Assembly (NCBI GenBank): GCA_025356915.1
Contig: JANXQG010000080.1
Coordinates: 1 to 6,537 of the forward strand
Reading direction: 5' to 3'
Origin: Planctomycetota bacterium
Lineage (GTDB): Bacteria; Planctomycetota; Planctomycetia; Pirellulales; Thermoguttaceae
Length of the DNA stretch: 6,537 nucleotides
Within the stretch, counting starts at the first letter, position 1; each line of letters opens with the position of its first letter. Position numbers and translations under genes: made by a program. Positions 6,180 to 6,537 of the stretch are shown here, one piece after another. Below the pieces are notes generated by a model. That model was not told where the DNA came from. It worked only from the letters and a program-made list of their open reading frames with translations, and did not search any database.

Positions 6180-6370
6180 TGCTGCGACTCCTCAATCGCG
6201 TCCCTAGCTTCGCGTTCCTGGTAGGGCTTGGCATCATCACCCGGTTGACCAGAAATTGTGACTCGGGCACCTGTCAAATGCTCGTAATTGCGGTGACTCC
6301 CCTTGCCGCCGCGATTGGCAAAGTTCGCCCTCTCTAAGTCTCGGATCAACTCACGAATCTTACGTGGCAT
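6176..6370 (-). CDS. hicA: HicA-family toxin (mRNA interferase)
   Basis: HicA toxins have a small double-stranded-RNA-binding-like fold and cleave mRNA, arresting growth until the antitoxin is restored. The 64-residue product fits the family length. It has the N-terminal helix MPRKIRELIRDLERANF, the active-site segment NRGGKGSHRNYEH (19-31) with catalytic His26, the strand ARVTISG (35-41), and the conserved tail DDAKPYQEREARDAIEESQ (45-63). No key residue is missing, so the toxin looks active. It precedes and overlaps the antitoxin by 4 bases, the usual hicA-hicB order. There is no Shine-Dalgarno before ATG 6370, unlike hicB. The reading frame is open upstream to a stop at 6509-6511 and includes a 22-bp duplicate of the active-site coding sequence (6482-6503). 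That upstream part is not family-like, so ATG 6370 is preferred. Confidence 0.88.
   Translation of the reverse strand: MPRKIRELIRDLERANFANRGGKGSHRNYEHLTGARVTISGQPGDDAKPYQEREARDAIEESQQ
6188..6193 (-). promoter_or_regulatory. Shine-Dalgarno site for hicB inside hicA
   Basis: The minus strand reads GAGGAG, 8 bases before the hicB ATG (6179). It is the only well-placed Shine-Dalgarno site I found before any annotated start here; serS, both mutases and hicA lack one. It would allow the antitoxin to be translated from the shared mRNA better than the toxin. Confidence 0.7.
6296..6317. repeat. 22-bp perfect direct repeat, copy inside hicA
   Basis: This segment encodes residues NRGGKGS of the HicA active-site region on the minus strand. 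An identical 22 bases occurs at 6482-6503 in the same orientation, 186 bases away. That is 62 codons, so both copies are in the same reading frame. Confidence 0.95.
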
Positions 6371-6396
6371 TGGATTAACACTCGCGAGTGATCCAA
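6370..6396. promoter_or_regulatory. Palindromic operator candidate adjacent to the hicA start
   Basis: CACTCGCGAGTG (6379-6390) is a perfect 12-bp palindrome. It is flanked by outer arms TTGGAT (6370-6375) and ATCCAA (6391-6396), with three extra bases on one side. It lies between the predicted transcription start (about 6413) and the toxin ATG. This is a position where a bound repressor could block transcription, as is common for toxin-antitoxin operators. As RNA it could also form a hairpin hiding the toxin start. Confidence 0.55.
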
Positions 6397-6419
6397 CAAG
6401 CAGACATTCAGTCCAGTTA

Positions 6420-6447
6420 ATTATGACGAAACATCTGTGACTGGCAA
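6420..6447 (-). promoter_or_regulatory. Promoter for hicA-hicB
   Basis: On the minus strand TTGCCA (6447-6442) and CATAAT (6425-6420) are separated by 16 bases. Each matches five of six consensus positions. Transcription would start near 6413 and run through the palindrome at 6379-6390 into hicA. Confidence 0.55.
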
Positions 6448-6463
6448 GGCCACACAGGGGCGC

Positions 6464-6536
6464 CCTCGCTCGCTGCGTTATACTCCCCTTGCCGCCGCGA
6501 TTGTCCGATTACCTACAACCCGAAGCGCAAGCGAGG
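6464..6536. repeat. Possible dispersed intergenic repeat unit at the right edge
   Basis: CCTCGCT (6464-6470) and AGCGAGG (6530-6536) are inverted and flank about 59 bases. The right arm sits in CCCGAAGCGCAAGCGAGG, a kind of sequence I recall as frequent between genes in Pirellulales genomes; that is memory, not a search. The window ends here, so the full extent is unknown. I see no gene in 6448-6537. Confidence 0.35.
6482..6503. repeat. 22-bp perfect direct repeat, orphan copy upstream of hicA
   Basis: This copy is identical to 6296-6317. On the minus strand it reads NRGGKGS, but the next codon is ATA (Ile) where hicA has CAC, the catalytic His. The preceding residues (SDNR versus FANR) and all following sequence differ, so only this core is shared. 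It lies within what looks like intergenic repeat debris. Confidence 0.95.
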
Positions 6537-6537
6537 T

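Noticed and set aside
1..6537. CRISPR array, tRNA, rRNA or transposase
   Set aside because: No regularly spaced repeats, no tRNA-like cloverleaf segment with a GTTCRA-type arm, no rRNA-like sequence and no transposase motif were seen. The 22-bp and 50-bp repeats occur only twice each.

Overview
The window looks like chromosomal DNA from a GC-rich bacterium, most likely a planctomycete of the Pirellulales type. This rests on three inferences: the style of the protein sequences, the near absence of Shine-Dalgarno sites before the housekeeping genes, and intergenic pieces that resemble dispersed planctomycete repeats from memory. No 16S or other taxonomic marker is present, so the assignment is tentative.

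Layout: positions 1-422 are a scrambled, mostly non-coding stretch. It holds the 3' end of an unidentified reading frame (1-171), a roughly 50-bp direct repeat (1-50 and 232-280), and a minus-strand remnant (197-460) that resembles a beta-sandwich domain and loses its sense at the repeat. Positions 423-1073 carry a 216-codon frame whose C-terminal half looks like a real protein and whose N-terminal half is doubtful. Positions 1074-1337 are intergenic, with a REP-like double hairpin and an extended -10 promoter.

Positions 1338-5931 are the housekeeping core. serS (seryl-tRNA synthetase, +) converges tail to tail on a glmM-like phosphohexomutase (-). That gene is transcribed divergently from a second, larger phosphohexomutase of the phosphoglucomutase/phosphomannomutase type (+). 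The two mutases share a short intergenic region with a promoter in each direction and a 14-bp tandem duplication. Between them they would supply phosphorylated sugars for glycolysis, glycogen, and nucleotide-sugar or envelope synthesis.

Positions 5946-6447 hold a complete hicA-hicB type II toxin-antitoxin operon on the minus strand. It has a recognisable promoter, a palindrome next to the toxin start, a 4-bp toxin/antitoxin overlap, and a Shine-Dalgarno site before the antitoxin only. Upstream of it (6464-6537) is apparent repeat debris, including a perfect 22-bp copy of the hicA active-site region.

The core genes are ordinary. The more unusual material is at the two edges and in the two regulatory regions. 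I found no clear evidence of a wholly new system.
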